From the NCBI GenBank assembly GCA_005799745.1, contig SYFY01000198.1:1-64000 (forward strand): a stretch of 64,000 nucleotides of DNA, in the 5' to 3' direction. Position numbers and translations under genes: made by a program. Position 1 is the first letter of the stretch. Every line of letters starts with the position of its first letter. The notes under the pieces are model-generated. The model was given only the letters and a program-made list of their open reading frames with translations. It had not been told where the DNA came from and made no database searches. Below are positions 44,785-55,223 of the stretch, piece after piece. The stretch comes from Gammaproteobacteria bacterium. GTDB taxonomy: Bacteria > Pseudomonadota > Gammaproteobacteria > Pseudomonadales > Azotimanducaceae.

Positions 44785-45948
44785 TCAGGCCGCTTCAGGT
44801 GAAAGCACCAGCGTTGCATGATAGTTGAGTACACCGCCGTTTCCAGAAACGAGGATCAGGTCGTTCTTGGCCTGACGCGCGCCGCCTTGTCCACGCCCTT
44901 GAATGACCGCCTCAGCCACGGGCGTCATACCCCACATGTAGTAGGACGACAATTCGCCACCACCGGTGTTGGTGGGTAAGGCTCCACCAGGACTCAGTTT
45001 TCCATCTGCAATGAACTGCCCGCCTTCTCCTTTTTTGCAGAAGCCATAGTCTTCAAGCGTGACAATCACGGTGTAGGTGTAGCAGTCATAAATCTGGCAC
45101 TGCGTAACGTCGGACAGTTTGGCATCCGCCATCGTCAGTGCCCGCGGTGCAGAACGTGCCGCAGGTGTGTGAATCGCCGCGTCCTGGTTTGACATGCCGG
45201 CATCGTGTCCGTGGGCTTGTGCAAAACCGCGAACGTAGACGGGTGGTTGTTTCATATCGCGTGCACGCTCAGCCGATGTGACGATCACCGCGACACCGCC
45301 GTTGGAAACGAGACAACAGTCGAGCACGTGAAAGGGTTCTACCACCCAGGGTGAGGCGTTGTATCCAGCGAGATCGAGGGGCTCGCGCTTGGTTGCGGCC
45401 GGATTCATCGCCGCCCACTTTCTTTGTCCGATGGCAATCTCGGCGAAGTGTTCTTGAGTGGTTCCGTAGAGATCCATATGACGCTGCGCCGCGAGTGCAT
45501 ACATGGGTAGCGCGCCGGCAAAACCATAGAGGGGATAAAGCGAGCCCATCGCATTGCGTCGACCCCCGCCAGCGTAGGCTGCACCTGTGCGCTGACCTTC
45601 TAGCAGCGGCGCATCGGCGAATACACAGACGATGTAGTTGGCGAGCCCGTTGGCGACGGCCATGGCCGCGTACTGAATCATCTGTCCGGCACTCGAACCA
45701 TAACCTTGCATGAAGGTCAGAACGTTGAGTTCCTGCAGGCCGAGAGAGATGTGCAGCGGAATACTCACGGCATTGCCCACTCCGGCGTTGATCAAGAGTC
45801 CGTCGATATCCGACTTTTTTAGCCCGGCATCTTCGATTGCGAGATACACGGCCTCGGCGGCGAGATCATCAGCATCTCGATAGACGCGGCCCATTGCAGT
45901 GATACCAAGACCACAGATCGCCGCAGCGCTGTTCATTGGATGAGTCAT
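44785..45948 (-). CDS. thiolase-like (SCP2-type) protein, probable aldolase subunit
   Basis: 387 residues of the thiolase superfamily: ITAMGRVYRDADDLAAEAVYLAIEDAGLKKSDIDGLLINAG and the C-terminal GGALPTNTGGGELSSYYMWGMTPVAEAVIQGRGQGG. The position of the thiolase nucleophile Cys reads FMQGYGSSAGQM, with no Cys, so a normal thiolase reaction is unlikely. Thiolase-like proteins of this type with a DUF35 partner include Ltp2/ChsH2 aldolases of steroid side-chain breakdown, so a retro-aldol role is inferred. AGAGGGGGA precedes the ATG. Confidence 0.85.
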   Translation of the reverse strand: MTHPMNSAAAICGLGITAMGRVYRDADDLAAEAVYLAIEDAGLKKSDIDGLLINAGVGNAVSIPLHISLGLQELNVLTFMQGYGSSAGQMIQYAAMAVANGLANYIVCVFADAPLLEGQRTGAAYAGGGRRNAMGSLYPLYGFAGALPMYALAAQRHMDLYGTTQEHFAEIAIGQRKWAAMNPAATKREPLDLAGYNASPWVVEPFHVLDCCLVSNGGVAVIVTSAERARDMKQPPVYVRGFAQAHGHDAGMSNQDAAIHTPAARSAPRALTMADAKLSDVTQCQIYDCYTYTVIVTLEDYGFCKKGEGGQFIADGKLSPGGALPTNTGGGELSSYYMWGMTPVAEAVIQGRGQGGARQAKNDLILVSGNGGVLNYHATLVLSPEAA

Positions 45949-46101
45949 TCCCCCTCTCCCCCAGAGCGTTCACGTGGGTCGCATTATTGATGGTGATCGC
46001 GCGCCATGTCGACACCTGAAGTTCTTTGCGGCAGGACGCTCAGGCACGTTGTGCCCGCATCTGCAAACAAGGAACATCTCAAGGACTACGAGGGGAACTC
46101 A

Positions 46102-47574
46102 ATGGGCGTAAACGGACCACTGTCGGTTAACACCAAGGTTGCGTACGGCATCGGTCAGGCGGCGGAAGGCATGAAGAACACTGCCATGTCGACTTTCCTG
46201 ATGTTTTATTACAACCAGGTGCTCGGCATGCCCGCCGGTTGGGTGGCACTGGCCATTGGCACGGCGGTGATTGTGGATGCGATCACCGATCCCCTGGCTG
46301 GCTCAATCTCCGACTATTGGCGCTCAAGCTGGGGGCGACGTCACCCGTTTATGCTCGCGTCTGCTATCCCGCTCGCCATCTCCTTTTTCTTCCTGTTCTT
46401 CCCAATGGTTGAAGGCAATGTTGCGCTGTTCATCTGGCTCGTGGTCTTTGCCAATCTCACACGTACGGCGATGACGCTCTATCACGTACCACACCTGGCG
46501 TTAGGCGCAGAGATTAGCAATGACTTCGATGAACGCTCCGCCATTGTGGCGTACCGGATGTTCTTCACTACGGTGGGTGGCATCTCAGTCTCGGTGATTG
46601 GCTTCACGTTCTTCTTCCGATCGACTGACGAGTTCACAAGGGGGCAGCTCAACCCCGATGCCTACCCACCATTTGCGATCTTCTTCGCGGTGATGATGGC
46701 GATCACGATCCTCTGGTCTGTTTTCGGAACTAGGAGCGTTATTCTGTTTCTGCCTCAACCGACGGATACGACGAGGATGACGCTGCTCACGGTACTCAGG
46801 CGATTAGTTGACGACGTACGCACGGCCTTGTCAAATCGTTCGTTCGCGTGGCTCTTCTCGGGTGTTCTGGTCATCTACGTGATGGTCGGCGTCGATACCG
46901 CACTCAACCTCTACATGAACACCTACTTCTGGGGGCTCACTTCCACACAGATTGCTTTTCTTGCGCCCGCTTATGCGATTGGGTTGTTGGCGGGTTCCAT
47001 CGCGTCTCCATGGATTATTCGCACCATCGGCAAACGGACCGCCGTGATGTTCGGCACCATGAGTTGGGGTGGCTGGCAGATCATTCCCGTCGCGCTGCGT
47101 CTGATGGACGTATTGCCGGAGAACGGAGATGCGTTGCTGGTGCCGATTTTGTTTGCCATGCGGGTGATCCAAGGCGCGTGTACCGTTCAAGCAAACGTGG
47201 CGTTTGGTTCGATGGTGGCGGATATCGCGGATGAAAACGAACTGCAATCCGGCAAGCGCCAGGAAGGTGTGTTCTTTGCGGCCAGCTCTTTCTCGAATAA
47301 GTGTGCTTCAGGGTTTGGCAACATCGGTGCAGGTGTTGGTTTGTGGGCGATCGGTTGGCCGGAAGGGAAGGATGCGATCCCGAGCGCCGCGAATCTCTTT
47401 GATCTCGGTGTGCTCTATGGTCCACTCGTAGCGGGTTGTGCGGTGATCTCGGTGTGGTGTTATTCCCATCATCGACTCACACGTGAACAGCATCAGCGGA
47501 TACTTGAGGAACTGGAAGCGCGACGAAATGCGCCGAACCGCGCACACTCACCCGAGAGTAATGCGCTGACGTAG
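46102..47574 (+). CDS. MFS transporter, GPH family
   Basis: 490 residues from ATG 46102, preceded by GAGGGG; the frame is open to 46006. Family motif DPLAGSISDYWRSSWGRRHPFMLASAIPLAISF and C-terminal ADIADENELQSGKRQEGVFFAASSFSNKCASGFG. Divergent from the thiolase-like/DUF35 pair and a candidate importer for that pathway's substrate, by position only. Confidence 0.88.
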   Translation: MGVNGPLSVNTKVAYGIGQAAEGMKNTAMSTFLMFYYNQVLGMPAGWVALAIGTAVIVDAITDPLAGSISDYWRSSWGRRHPFMLASAIPLAISFFFLFFPMVEGNVALFIWLVVFANLTRTAMTLYHVPHLALGAEISNDFDERSAIVAYRMFFTTVGGISVSVIGFTFFFRSTDEFTRGQLNPDAYPPFAIFFAVMMAITILWSVFGTRSVILFLPQPTDTTRMTLLTVLRRLVDDVRTALSNRSFAWLFSGVLVIYVMVGVDTALNLYMNTYFWGLTSTQIAFLAPAYAIGLLAGSIASPWIIRTIGKRTAVMFGTMSWGGWQIIPVALRLMDVLPENGDALLVPILFAMRVIQGACTVQANVAFGSMVADIADENELQSGKRQEGVFFAASSFSNKCASGFGNIGAGVGLWAIGWPEGKDAIPSAANLFDLGVLYGPLVAGCAVISVWCYSHHRLTREQHQRILEELEARRNAPNRAHSPESNALT

Positions 47575-47591
47575 CTGCGCCTAACGGTTAC

Positions 47592-48407
47592 CTAAGGCTC
47601 GCCACGTTCCTGAGCCGCACCTTTGAGCGCTAATCCAACACCCGGCAAGCGGCGCTCGCCACGTGGTGGCGCGGGATGGCCGCCCATTTGTCGCAGCACC
47701 AGGAAGTCCGCGAAGGCTGCTTCCATCGCAGCACTGAAGCCCATGGTGTCTTGCATCTTGTTGAGCGCAAGCTTCGCCATTCGCAAGCTGCCGTATCCTT
47801 GTTCAGCAACGCGTGCAGCGAATTGCAGCGTCTCCCGTTCGAGTGTGTCCGCAGAATAAACTCGGTTAACGAACCCAATGGCGTTCGCTTCTTCCGCGTC
47901 GATGAACCGACTCTCGAACAGCAGCTCTTTGGCCTTACGAAAACCGACATCGACAGGGATGGAGAAGTACTCGACCTGACCCGCAAGAAAGCGCGCATCG
48001 GGTGATGCGAATACGAGATCCATTGCGGCCGCGATCATCCAACCGCCATAGATGCAGTAGCCCCTGACCATGGCGATGGTCGGTTTCGGCAGGTTGCGCC
48101 ATTTCAGCGTGAGGTCGAGGTTGTACTTCCTGAAGTTGTCGTACTCGGCGATGCCCACAGCGGGCACTTGGCGAGCACGCGCGTCGGCAACTTGTTCAGG
48201 CGTTCCGAGGTCGTGTCCCGAGGAGAAGTGTTCACCTTCACCACGAACCACGATGACGCGCACGGCGCGGTCAGCGCTGGCGCGATCGAGTGCTTCGTCG
48301 AGTTCGTCTAACAATTTCCAGCTTTGCGCGTTGCGATACTGCGGGCGGGAGAGGGTGATCAGGGCAACGGCCCCGCGAGTTTCATAGACGATATCTTGAA
48401 GTACCAT
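47592..48407 (-). CDS. enoyl-CoA hydratase/isomerase family protein
   Basis: 271 residues from ATG 48407; an ATG at 48437 is also possible. The crotonase oxyanion loops are RGEGEHFSSGHDLG and VRGYCIYGGWMIAAAMDLVFASPDARFLAGQVEYF. The general Glu acid/base of true hydratases is not obvious in the second loop, so the exact reaction (hydratase, isomerase, hydrolase) is open. Convergent with the GPH permease gene. Confidence 0.85.
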   Translation of the reverse strand: MVLQDIVYETRGAVALITLSRPQYRNAQSWKLLDELDEALDRASADRAVRVIVVRGEGEHFSSGHDLGTPEQVADARARQVPAVGIAEYDNFRKYNLDLTLKWRNLPKPTIAMVRGYCIYGGWMIAAAMDLVFASPDARFLAGQVEYFSIPVDVGFRKAKELLFESRFIDAEEANAIGFVNRVYSADTLERETLQFAARVAEQGYGSLRMAKLALNKMQDTMGFSAAMEAAFADFLVLRQMGGHPAPPRGERRLPGVGLALKGAAQERGEP

Positions 48408-48573
48408 CAGTGCCTGCTCTCTTGGGGTTGTGTGCATTCTGGCATGCCCGCATTCGCGCCGAGACCCCAAAAATAGAGCGAAGCCAACGCTCTGCGCTGT
48501 GCCGCTTAGGACTAGCGGTGGTTAAATGAAGCCTAGAAGTCAGTGCGGCTAAAGTCACTTTCAGGAGAATCCC

Positions 48574-49749
48574 ATGACATACGCGCCTTCCACCCGGCCT
48601 TTTTACGACGCCGACAGCCACGTCATGGAGTTGCCTAACTTCCTGCGCGACTTCGCTGATCCTTCGATTCGCGAAGAGATTGCGCTGGTGAACTACAACG
48701 CGTCCCTGGTGACCGACGAAGAAGTCGCGGTGATTATGGCGCAGGGTGGCAAACATTCCGCAGATCACATCCGTGACCAGATCGCGCTCGGTGATGCGTT
48801 GATCGCAAAATCCAAGGAAATTCAGGCACTCGGTGCGTTTGACGCCAAAGACCGATCAACAGCGATGGACTTGCTTGGCTTCAAAAAACAGCTCGTCTTC
48901 GCAACACACTCTGTAGTCCAGCCCTTTCATCCAAGCTCAAACACGCGTGTAGATCTACGTTATGGCGCGGCTCGCGCTGTGAACCGTCACATGCATGCGA
49001 TCTGTGGTCACGATGCGCGGCTGATGAGTGTTGCCGTGGTTCCACTCGATCATCCTGCTGAGGCGATTGCTGAACTCGAGGTGGTTCTTAAAGAAGGTCA
49101 CGAAGCGATCTGGGTTCCGCATCGTGCGCCGATTGGTTTTTCACCGGGTCATGTGGACCTCGAGCCTTTCTGGGCGCGTCTCGCTGAAGCCGGCGTACCG
49201 TTTGTGCTGCATGTGGGCGGTTCGCCGCTACAGACGCTCAAGTCGTGGACCAACAATGGCCGCGCGGCGACACGCGATTGGATGGGCGGTGGTGAGAACG
49301 TGCGTACGAAGGATGCGGCCGTAATGCATCAGCCTCCGGAGACCTTCATCAGCATGATGGTGATTGATGGGGTGTTTGATCGCCATCCCAAACTTCGTGG
49401 TGCGGCAGTTGAGCTTGGCGCGGGTTGGGTACCGGAGATGATTCGACGTCTCGACGATGTGGTTCGCATCTACGGACGTGTTGACGAGTCGGTGCGTTTT
49501 TCGCGGCCACCTTCAGTGCAGCTCACCGAACAGATGGGCTTCACGCCGTTCCCGCATGAAAACGTTGCTGATCTCATCGAACGATCCAATGATGAGCTAT
49601 ACCTCTTTTCCAGTGACTACCCACACGTGGAAGGTGGGCGTGATCCCATCGGCAAGTTCGAGAAGTATCTTTTGGCTTCCGATGAGCAGGCGAAGACGCG
49701 GTTCTACAGCGAGAACTTTTTGCGGCTCTGGCCGGAAGCCCGGGTTTAG
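48574..49749 (+). CDS. amidohydrolase family (COG2159) metal-dependent hydrolase
   Basis: 391 residues. YDADSHVMELPNFLRDFAD at the N-terminus, HAICGHDARLMSVAVVPLD, FVLHVGGSP and ELYLFSSDYPHVEGGRDPIGKFEKYL are the amidohydrolase_2 (ACMSD-like) metal and Asp elements. TCAGGAG precedes the ATG. Related to the interrupted gene at 56188-57318. Members decarboxylate or hydrolyse aromatic and steroid-like acids. Confidence 0.9.
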   Translation: MTYAPSTRPFYDADSHVMELPNFLRDFADPSIREEIALVNYNASLVTDEEVAVIMAQGGKHSADHIRDQIALGDALIAKSKEIQALGAFDAKDRSTAMDLLGFKKQLVFATHSVVQPFHPSSNTRVDLRYGAARAVNRHMHAICGHDARLMSVAVVPLDHPAEAIAELEVVLKEGHEAIWVPHRAPIGFSPGHVDLEPFWARLAEAGVPFVLHVGGSPLQTLKSWTNNGRAATRDWMGGGENVRTKDAAVMHQPPETFISMMVIDGVFDRHPKLRGAAVELGAGWVPEMIRRLDDVVRIYGRVDESVRFSRPPSVQLTEQMGFTPFPHENVADLIERSNDELYLFSSDYPHVEGGRDPIGKFEKYLLASDEQAKTRFYSENFLRLWPEARV

Positions 49750-49762
49750 GAGAAAAGCGTGG

Positions 49763-51004
49763 TTAGTTTTTGCGCCACACACCGGATGTGTTTGCGCTGT
49801 ATCCAAGCGCGCGGTACGTAGCATCCACCAGCGCTTGACCACGTTCGTTAAGAAGAATTCCTGGCCCCATCTTGTTCATGGCATAACCGAAACTCATCCG
49901 TTCATCGGGATCAGCAAAGCCGATACTGCCACCCGCACCAACGTGCCCAAAAGCAGGACCACTGAGAATTACGCTGCTCTTGTCGACACCCTGAGACTTG
50001 CGGTTATCCATGGATTTCATAAAACCCAATGAAAACCGTGTCGGAATCAGAAGGGTTGCATCTTCATGGGTGGCGACGGCGACTTCTCCCATCGCTGCGA
50101 GCGTGTCGGCATCCACAAACTCTCGACCGTTGAGCGTGCCACCACAGGCGAACGGAGAATAGATTCGCGCAAGACCGCGCCCGTTGGCGACACCCCCACC
50201 ACCACCGATTTCAGCCGCGCGGCACTCACGACTGTTGGGGCTGAAGCCACCTTGATTGAAGAACGCGAGGGAGGAGATCGAGTTTCGATCGCTTATCAGT
50301 GCCTGTGTAAACGCGCTGATCGGAGCACCACGTACCGGTTTGAAGGGAATCATCGGCGCAACCTTCGACTCCTCTGATTCAGGGAGGCCAATCCAGAATT
50401 CCGCCTGGGTTGGCGCAGCGATGGCTTCGCGAAAGTAGGTGCCGAGTGTTCGGCCTGAGGCGCGGCGAATCAGTTCACCCACCGTCCAGCCGAAGTTGGC
50501 CATGTGGTAGCCATTACGTGTGCCGGGTTTCCAGAACGGTGCTTCCTGCTGTAAACGATCAATCATGTAGTCCCAGTCGCAGCAGGCTTTGTCTTTGAGC
50601 TTCTCGCGAAAAGCAGGAACTCCGACGGAGTGGTCCAACATCATACGCACGGTTGCGCCGTCCTTGCCGTTGGCTGCGAATTCCGGCCAGTAACTAGCCA
50701 CCGCAGCGTCGAGATCTAGTGCGCCTTTCGAGACCAGTGTGTGGGCGGCGAGTGCAACTGCGCCCTTGGTGCTGGAAAAGACCACACAAACGCTGTCGCG
50801 CTCCCAAGGCTTCTGCGCCGCAACATCTGCGACTCCACCCCAAACGTCCACCACAGTTGCGCCGTCCCGCGTGATACAAAGTGATGCGCCGACTTCGCCG
50901 TTCGCCTCAAAATTGTGGATAAACGCGTCAACGACACCGTTGAACTCAGCCGTGTAGGAGCCAGTTAAGGTTCCTGCTGCGGTATGCTGTTCGAGCTGGA
51001 TCAT
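49763..51004 (-). CDS. beta-lactamase family serine hydrolase
   Basis: 413 residues from ATG 51004, preceded by GGAGG. The Ser-x-x-Lys site is SSTK with Ser77 and Lys80 (VCVVFSSTKGAVALAAHTLV), followed by YHMANFGWTVGELIRRASG as the YxN-like element. Class C beta-lactamase/esterase-type fold; no signal peptide, so an intracellular esterase is likelier than drug resistance. Confidence 0.88.
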   Translation of the reverse strand: MIQLEQHTAAGTLTGSYTAEFNGVVDAFIHNFEANGEVGASLCITRDGATVVDVWGGVADVAAQKPWERDSVCVVFSSTKGAVALAAHTLVSKGALDLDAAVASYWPEFAANGKDGATVRMMLDHSVGVPAFREKLKDKACCDWDYMIDRLQQEAPFWKPGTRNGYHMANFGWTVGELIRRASGRTLGTYFREAIAAPTQAEFWIGLPESEESKVAPMIPFKPVRGAPISAFTQALISDRNSISSLAFFNQGGFSPNSRECRAAEIGGGGGVANGRGLARIYSPFACGGTLNGREFVDADTLAAMGEVAVATHEDATLLIPTRFSLGFMKSMDNRKSQGVDKSSVILSGPAFGHVGAGGSIGFADPDERMSFGYAMNKMGPGILLNERGQALVDATYRALGYSANTSGVWRKN

Positions 51005-51038
51005 GGTTTTAGGGCCTCCTTTAACAGGCACCAGTCTA

Positions 51039-51215
51039 GCCCGCATTATTCATGAAGGAACGTAGCGAGGGCGTCGAGAGTTGTGAAAAGACTGGGTGGC
51101 GCGGACTGGAGCGCGCGCAGGCGTGCTTGCAGCACGTCGAGCACGCGGAAGGAGCACGCCCAGTGTTTTTACTGCTATCGGCGTCCGCAGCCGGTCATTC
51201 ATGAATAATGCGGGC
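51039..51215. mobile_element. 177-bp MITE-like element with perfect 18-bp terminal inverted repeats
   Basis: GCCCGCATTATTCATGAA (51039-51056) and TTCATGAATAATGCGGGC (51198-51215) are perfect inverse copies. Between them is a GC-rich sequence with short internal palindromes (CGTGC..GCACG near 51123-51137) and no coding capacity. No clear target-site duplication is visible at the ends. Size, ends and lack of a gene fit a non-autonomous element; no matching transposase lies in the window. Confidence 0.7.
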
Positions 51216-51263
51216 TTGCGTCTTCGGCGTGTTGAAAAGAATTGGGAAAGGGCAGGGGGACTT

Positions 51264-52964
51264 ATGCACGATCTGATCATCCGCAACGCAAAAATCGTCG
51301 ATGGCACCGGTACGCCGGCTTTTGAAGGCAGCGTTGTCATCGACGGCCAGACCATCACTGCGGTTCATCGTGGGTCTAGTGGGCCGAGCAACGCGCGACG
51401 GATCATCGATGCAGAAGGTCGGTTGTTGACGCCTGGCTTCGTCGACATTCATACGCACTATGACGGGCAAGTGTGCTGGGACAAGCTTGTGACACCGAGT
51501 TGCTGGCATGGTGTGACGACGGTCGTGATGGGCAACTGTGGTGTGGGCTTTGCGCCGGTTCGTAAAGGGTCCGAAGCAGAACTGATTTCACTCATGGAAA
51601 GTGTGGAGGACATACCCGGTACTGCACTGCATGAAGGCGTCACATGGGGCTGGGAGACGTTCGAAGAGTATCTCGACGCAATCGATACGCCTTACGTCAT
51701 GGATATCGGTACACAAGTACCCCACGTCGCACTGCGTCACTACGTGATGGGTGATCGCAGTTACGAGGACGCGACACCCGCAGAGATGGTCGAGATGAAA
51801 CGCATTACGCGTTCTGCGTTGGAAGCAGGCGCGCTTGGGTTCTCCACCTCTCGTTTCTATGGCCACATCGACAAGGCTGGTCGGGTAGTTCCCGGAACCA
51901 ACGCCACCGCAGAAGAGATGATGACCATCGGCAGTGCGTTTGAAGGGCTTGATCACGGCACCATCGAGATCATCTCGGAATGGCTTAAAGAGCCTGATGA
52001 ACTGAGGTGGATTGAGCACATTGCCCGCACGACCAAGCGAACCGTCACAACACTCACCGACGGCAGTTCAACGCCAGTATGGGAGTTGGCTTCAAAGCTC
52101 GATGCGGAAGGGCTGTCTCTCCGACCACAAGTGGGCGCGCGCCCGGCGTCGGTGCTGATGACACTTGAAGGTACCATCAACCCGATGCGGCAGTTTCCGA
52201 CTTACCGGGAAATTCATACCCGCCCGCTCGATGAACGTGTTGCAGCGCTCCGCGATCCGGCGTTTCGCGTCCGTGTGCTTGCCGACGAGCCGATTCTGCC
52301 GCGCAATCGCGACGCGCAGCGCATGATCAGCGAGTTCGCGCGTATCTATGTGATGGATGCGTCCCTCACATACGAACCGAGTGCCGACGACAGTCTGGCT
52401 GCAATCGCCACTCGGAAGGGTGTTTCGCCCATTGAAGTAATGATGGATGTAATGGCTGATGGCGTGCCCCTGCTGTGGCTTGTTGGAAACTACCCCGGCA
52501 ATCTTGAGAGCCAGCGCCGCGCGATTGAACATCCACAGAGTGTGTTTGGGCTGTCTGATGGCGGGGCACACTGTGGTGTGTTGGTCGATGCGAGTGTGCC
52601 GACGTACATGCTTACCTACTTCACTCGAGATCGGCAGCGTGGGCCGCTGATGTCCTTGGAGTTTGTGGTGCACAAGTTGACGCAGGACACCGCTCGGCTT
52701 TACGGATTGCATGATCGTGGTGTGCTCGCTGCGGGTTATCGCGCGGACTGCAATCTGATTGATTACGAGGCGTTGGCACTCGAGGCACCGCAGATGGTTC
52801 GGGACTTGCCGGCGGGTGGGAAGCGGTTGATCCAGCGGGCGCGTGGATACGTTGCGACGATTTGTGCGGGCGAGGTGACGTTTGAGAAGGGTGAGGCGAC
52901 CGGTGTTCGGCCTGGGCGTCTGTTGCGGGGCGGACGTACGGCACCCAAGTCCGCTGTCGTATAG
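51264..52964 (+). CDS. D-aminoacylase-like amidohydrolase
   Basis: 566 residues from ATG 51264, preceded by AGGGGGA; the frame is open to 51096 through the repeat element, which is not coding. [25 protein letters not shown], metal motif [26 protein letters not shown], and [22 protein letters not shown] are typical of N-acyl-D-amino-acid deacylase-type enzymes. Longer than the related gene at 22512-23990. Substrate unknown. Confidence 0.88.
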   Translation: MHDLIIRNAKIVDGTGTPAFEGSVVIDGQTITAVHRGSSGPSNARRIIDAEGRLLTPGFVDIHTHYDGQVCWDKLVTPSCWHGVTTVVMGNCGVGFAPVRKGSEAELISLMESVEDIPGTALHEGVTWGWETFEEYLDAIDTPYVMDIGTQVPHVALRHYVMGDRSYEDATPAEMVEMKRITRSALEAGALGFSTSRFYGHIDKAGRVVPGTNATAEEMMTIGSAFEGLDHGTIEIISEWLKEPDELRWIEHIARTTKRTVTTLTDGSSTPVWELASKLDAEGLSLRPQVGARPASVLMTLEGTINPMRQFPTYREIHTRPLDERVAALRDPAFRVRVLADEPILPRNRDAQRMISEFARIYVMDASLTYEPSADDSLAAIATRKGVSPIEVMMDVMADGVPLLWLVGNYPGNLESQRRAIEHPQSVFGLSDGGAHCGVLVDASVPTYMLTYFTRDRQRGPLMSLEFVVHKLTQDTARLYGLHDRGVLAAGYRADCNLIDYEALALEAPQMVRDLPAGGKRLIQRARGYVATICAGEVTFEKGEATGVRPGRLLRGGRTAPKSAVV

Positions 52965-53014
52965 ACCTTTCGCGATACCGACTTTCAAAATCGTTGATGA
53001 CGAGAGAAGTTCTT

Positions 53015-53821
53015 ATGAGTGACGTAGCGCCGGTTCTTTTTACTGCCGGAGAAGGTGTGGGGCGTATCACGCTGAATCGCCCGACAACTCTGAACGCATT
53101 GAACCCGGAGGTGATGCGCGGCATCAGCGATGCAATGCGCGTGATAGGTGATGATCCCTCGATTCGTGTGGTGATCATCACCGGGAGCGGTCGAGGCTTC
53201 TGCGCCGGTGCGGATCTCGGTGACGTAGCGCGTGGCCAACCAGCGGCAAACGACGCAGATCAGTCCGTGAATACCAATGGCAGCCTCTACAACGACACCA
53301 TGCGTGCGATCGTCGACTGTCCTGTACCGACTATCGCACGTGTGCATGGTGCTGCGGCCGGAGGTGGATTTGGCCTCGCACTCGCATGTGACATCACCAT
53401 CGCATCCCACTCCGCTTTCTTCGTCGCGACCTTTGGCCCTCGTCTCGGCATCGTTCCTGATCTCGGTACCACCTGGCACCTTCCGCTGCGAACCGGGCGT
53501 GCGCGGGCGCTCGGGATTACGCTGCTCGGCGAGAGGATGTCTGCTGCGGTGGCTTATGAGTGGGGGCTGATCTGGAGGTGTGTTGCCGATAATCAGCTCG
53601 ATGCTGAAGTTGAGCGTATCGCTGGAATCTTAATGCGATCCTCGCCCGCTGCTTCAACGCGCATCCGCAGTTCGATCGATGCAGCGTTTCGGCAGAGTTT
53701 CGGTGATCAGCTTGATCTTGAGATGGGTCACCAGGCAGTGCTGATTCCACGCAATATGCAGGAAGGCGCGCGGGCGTTTATGGAGAAGCGGGAACCGACG
53801 TTTGGGGGTGAGCGGTACTGA
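53015..53821 (+). CDS. enoyl-CoA hydratase/isomerase family protein
   Basis: 268 residues from ATG 53015 (GAGAGAAG upstream); ATG 52997 is possible. Crotonase oxyanion blocks: ITGSGRGFCAGADLGDVARG and RVHGAAAGGGFGLALACDITIASHSAFF. Second crotonase in the window; it follows the D-aminoacylase-like gene by 50 bases. Confidence 0.9.
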   Translation: MSDVAPVLFTAGEGVGRITLNRPTTLNALNPEVMRGISDAMRVIGDDPSIRVVIITGSGRGFCAGADLGDVARGQPAANDADQSVNTNGSLYNDTMRAIVDCPVPTIARVHGAAAGGGFGLALACDITIASHSAFFVATFGPRLGIVPDLGTTWHLPLRTGRARALGITLLGERMSAAVAYEWGLIWRCVADNQLDAEVERIAGILMRSSPAASTRIRSSIDAAFRQSFGDQLDLEMGHQAVLIPRNMQEGARAFMEKREPTFGGERY

Positions 53822-53865
53822 TCCAGAGAACAACCGCTTTCGTTCATACCCTCTGCACCTCCGTT

Positions 53866-55152
53866 TCAGCGTCGCATGACAGGCACGGTGCCATAGGTGA
53901 GTGCTCGCCATAGCCACTCGAGCAGACCCAAGGTATAGGACTTGAGCCACCATTGACTGAAAGCGATCTGGGCAATCCAGATCACGATGACGACGGGATA
54001 GAGTTGCGCCCGGGAGAGTTCACCCACTAACGACAGACCCAGCCCTGAGAAAATCAACGCGCTGAGCAGCGACTGTGTGAGGTAGTTTGTTAGCGCCATG
54101 CGGCCACAACTCGCCAGGCGTTCCGTGATCCAGGTGAATCTGCCGTTCTTGACGATTAGAACCATCAGGCCAACGTAACCCAAAGCCATGCCAAGACGCC
54201 CCAGGTGGTAGGTGGGTTGTGCCTGGGCGAAGATCGCGAGAATCTCGAAATCCGCTGCAACTGCGCGATGGATCTCGTATCCGTTGGTGATCAGGCCGAC
54301 GGTGAATCCGATAACGGTCAGGCCGACATAGAAGCCGCTGCTGCGTGTGCTGTGCAGCACCCCGTTTTTGAAGAGTGCCATGCCGAGCATCATCATCACG
54401 AGGGCATCCCACAACAGAAATACCGGCACAACCAATGTGATCATCTCAGCGCTCTCGTGTCGGTTCCACTCGAAGGCGCTTTGGTAGCTCTCGCGTTGCT
54501 GCTTCAGTTCATCGCTAGTCGCTTCCTCTGAAGGCTGATAGCCTTCAACGAAAGTGGTCCATTCCGCAGCCAACTCCCGAGTCTCTTCTGATATCGAATC
54601 GGGCGTTTCTGCGGCGGTCACTTCATCGTGAGCCGAACGCAAGAGTTGTATGCCAAATCCGACCGCACCCTGAAAGAGCGACAGGAGAAGAAAGAGCACC
54701 GCGGTGAGCGCGAGTAACTTGCCGGCGGACAGGTTCCTGAGAAAGTAGAGAAGTGCACCCGCGAGGGCATAGGTGACCAGAATGTCACCGCTCTACAGCA
54801 GCACAAATGCGTTCACTAAACCAAAAACCAGCAACCAGAACGTGCGTTTGTAATGAATCCAGCCCGACTTGGCATTGGCGCCGGTGGTGAACAACACCAC
54901 CCCGGCTCCAAACAACAACGAAAACAGACCACGCATGGCACCTTCTGCGAACAGTTCAATCGTGGCCCAGGTATAGAAATTGGCATTGGCGCCAGCGGAA
55001 ACATCGAAACTCGGATTGGAATAGGCCGGTGATGGAAGGCCAAAGCCGATGATGTTCAAAAGCAGGATGCCGAGAACCGCGAAACCCCTGACCACATCCA
55101 GCGAGGTGATGCGGTTGGATTCATCTGTAGGAGTGATTGAGGGGTAAGCCAA
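53866..55152 (-). pseudogene. DUF418 membrane protein, interrupted by in-frame TAG
   Basis: A single frame of 429 codons from ATG 55152. TAG at 54795-54793 is codon 120. Before it: SLDVVRGFAVLGILLLNIIGFG and MRGLFSLLFGAGVVLFT, the DUF418 N-terminus. After it: SGDILVTYALAGALLYFLRN and the C-terminal GRMALTNYLTQSLL and PLEWLWR-like LGLLEWLWRALTYG. In DUF418 proteins the position before GDI is commonly Trp, so TGG to TAG is the likely change. About ten membrane helices; function in transport of an unknown solute. Confidence 0.82.
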
Positions 55153-55223
55153 TTTCTGGTCCTGGCAGGTACAGGCCGAATGCGCGGATGTGCGAAAGTG
55201 AGAGGTAAACCTCAGGAGAACCT

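Noticed and set aside
51096-51263. N-terminal extension of the D-aminoacylase-like protein
   Set aside because: It would be translated from the MITE-like element and be Arg-rich; the ATG at 51264 has a strong ribosome binding site and starts the conserved domain.
52092-52988. 298-residue minus-strand ORF
   Set aside because: It lies fully antisense to the D-aminoacylase-like gene, whose product has clear family motifs; the antisense product has none.
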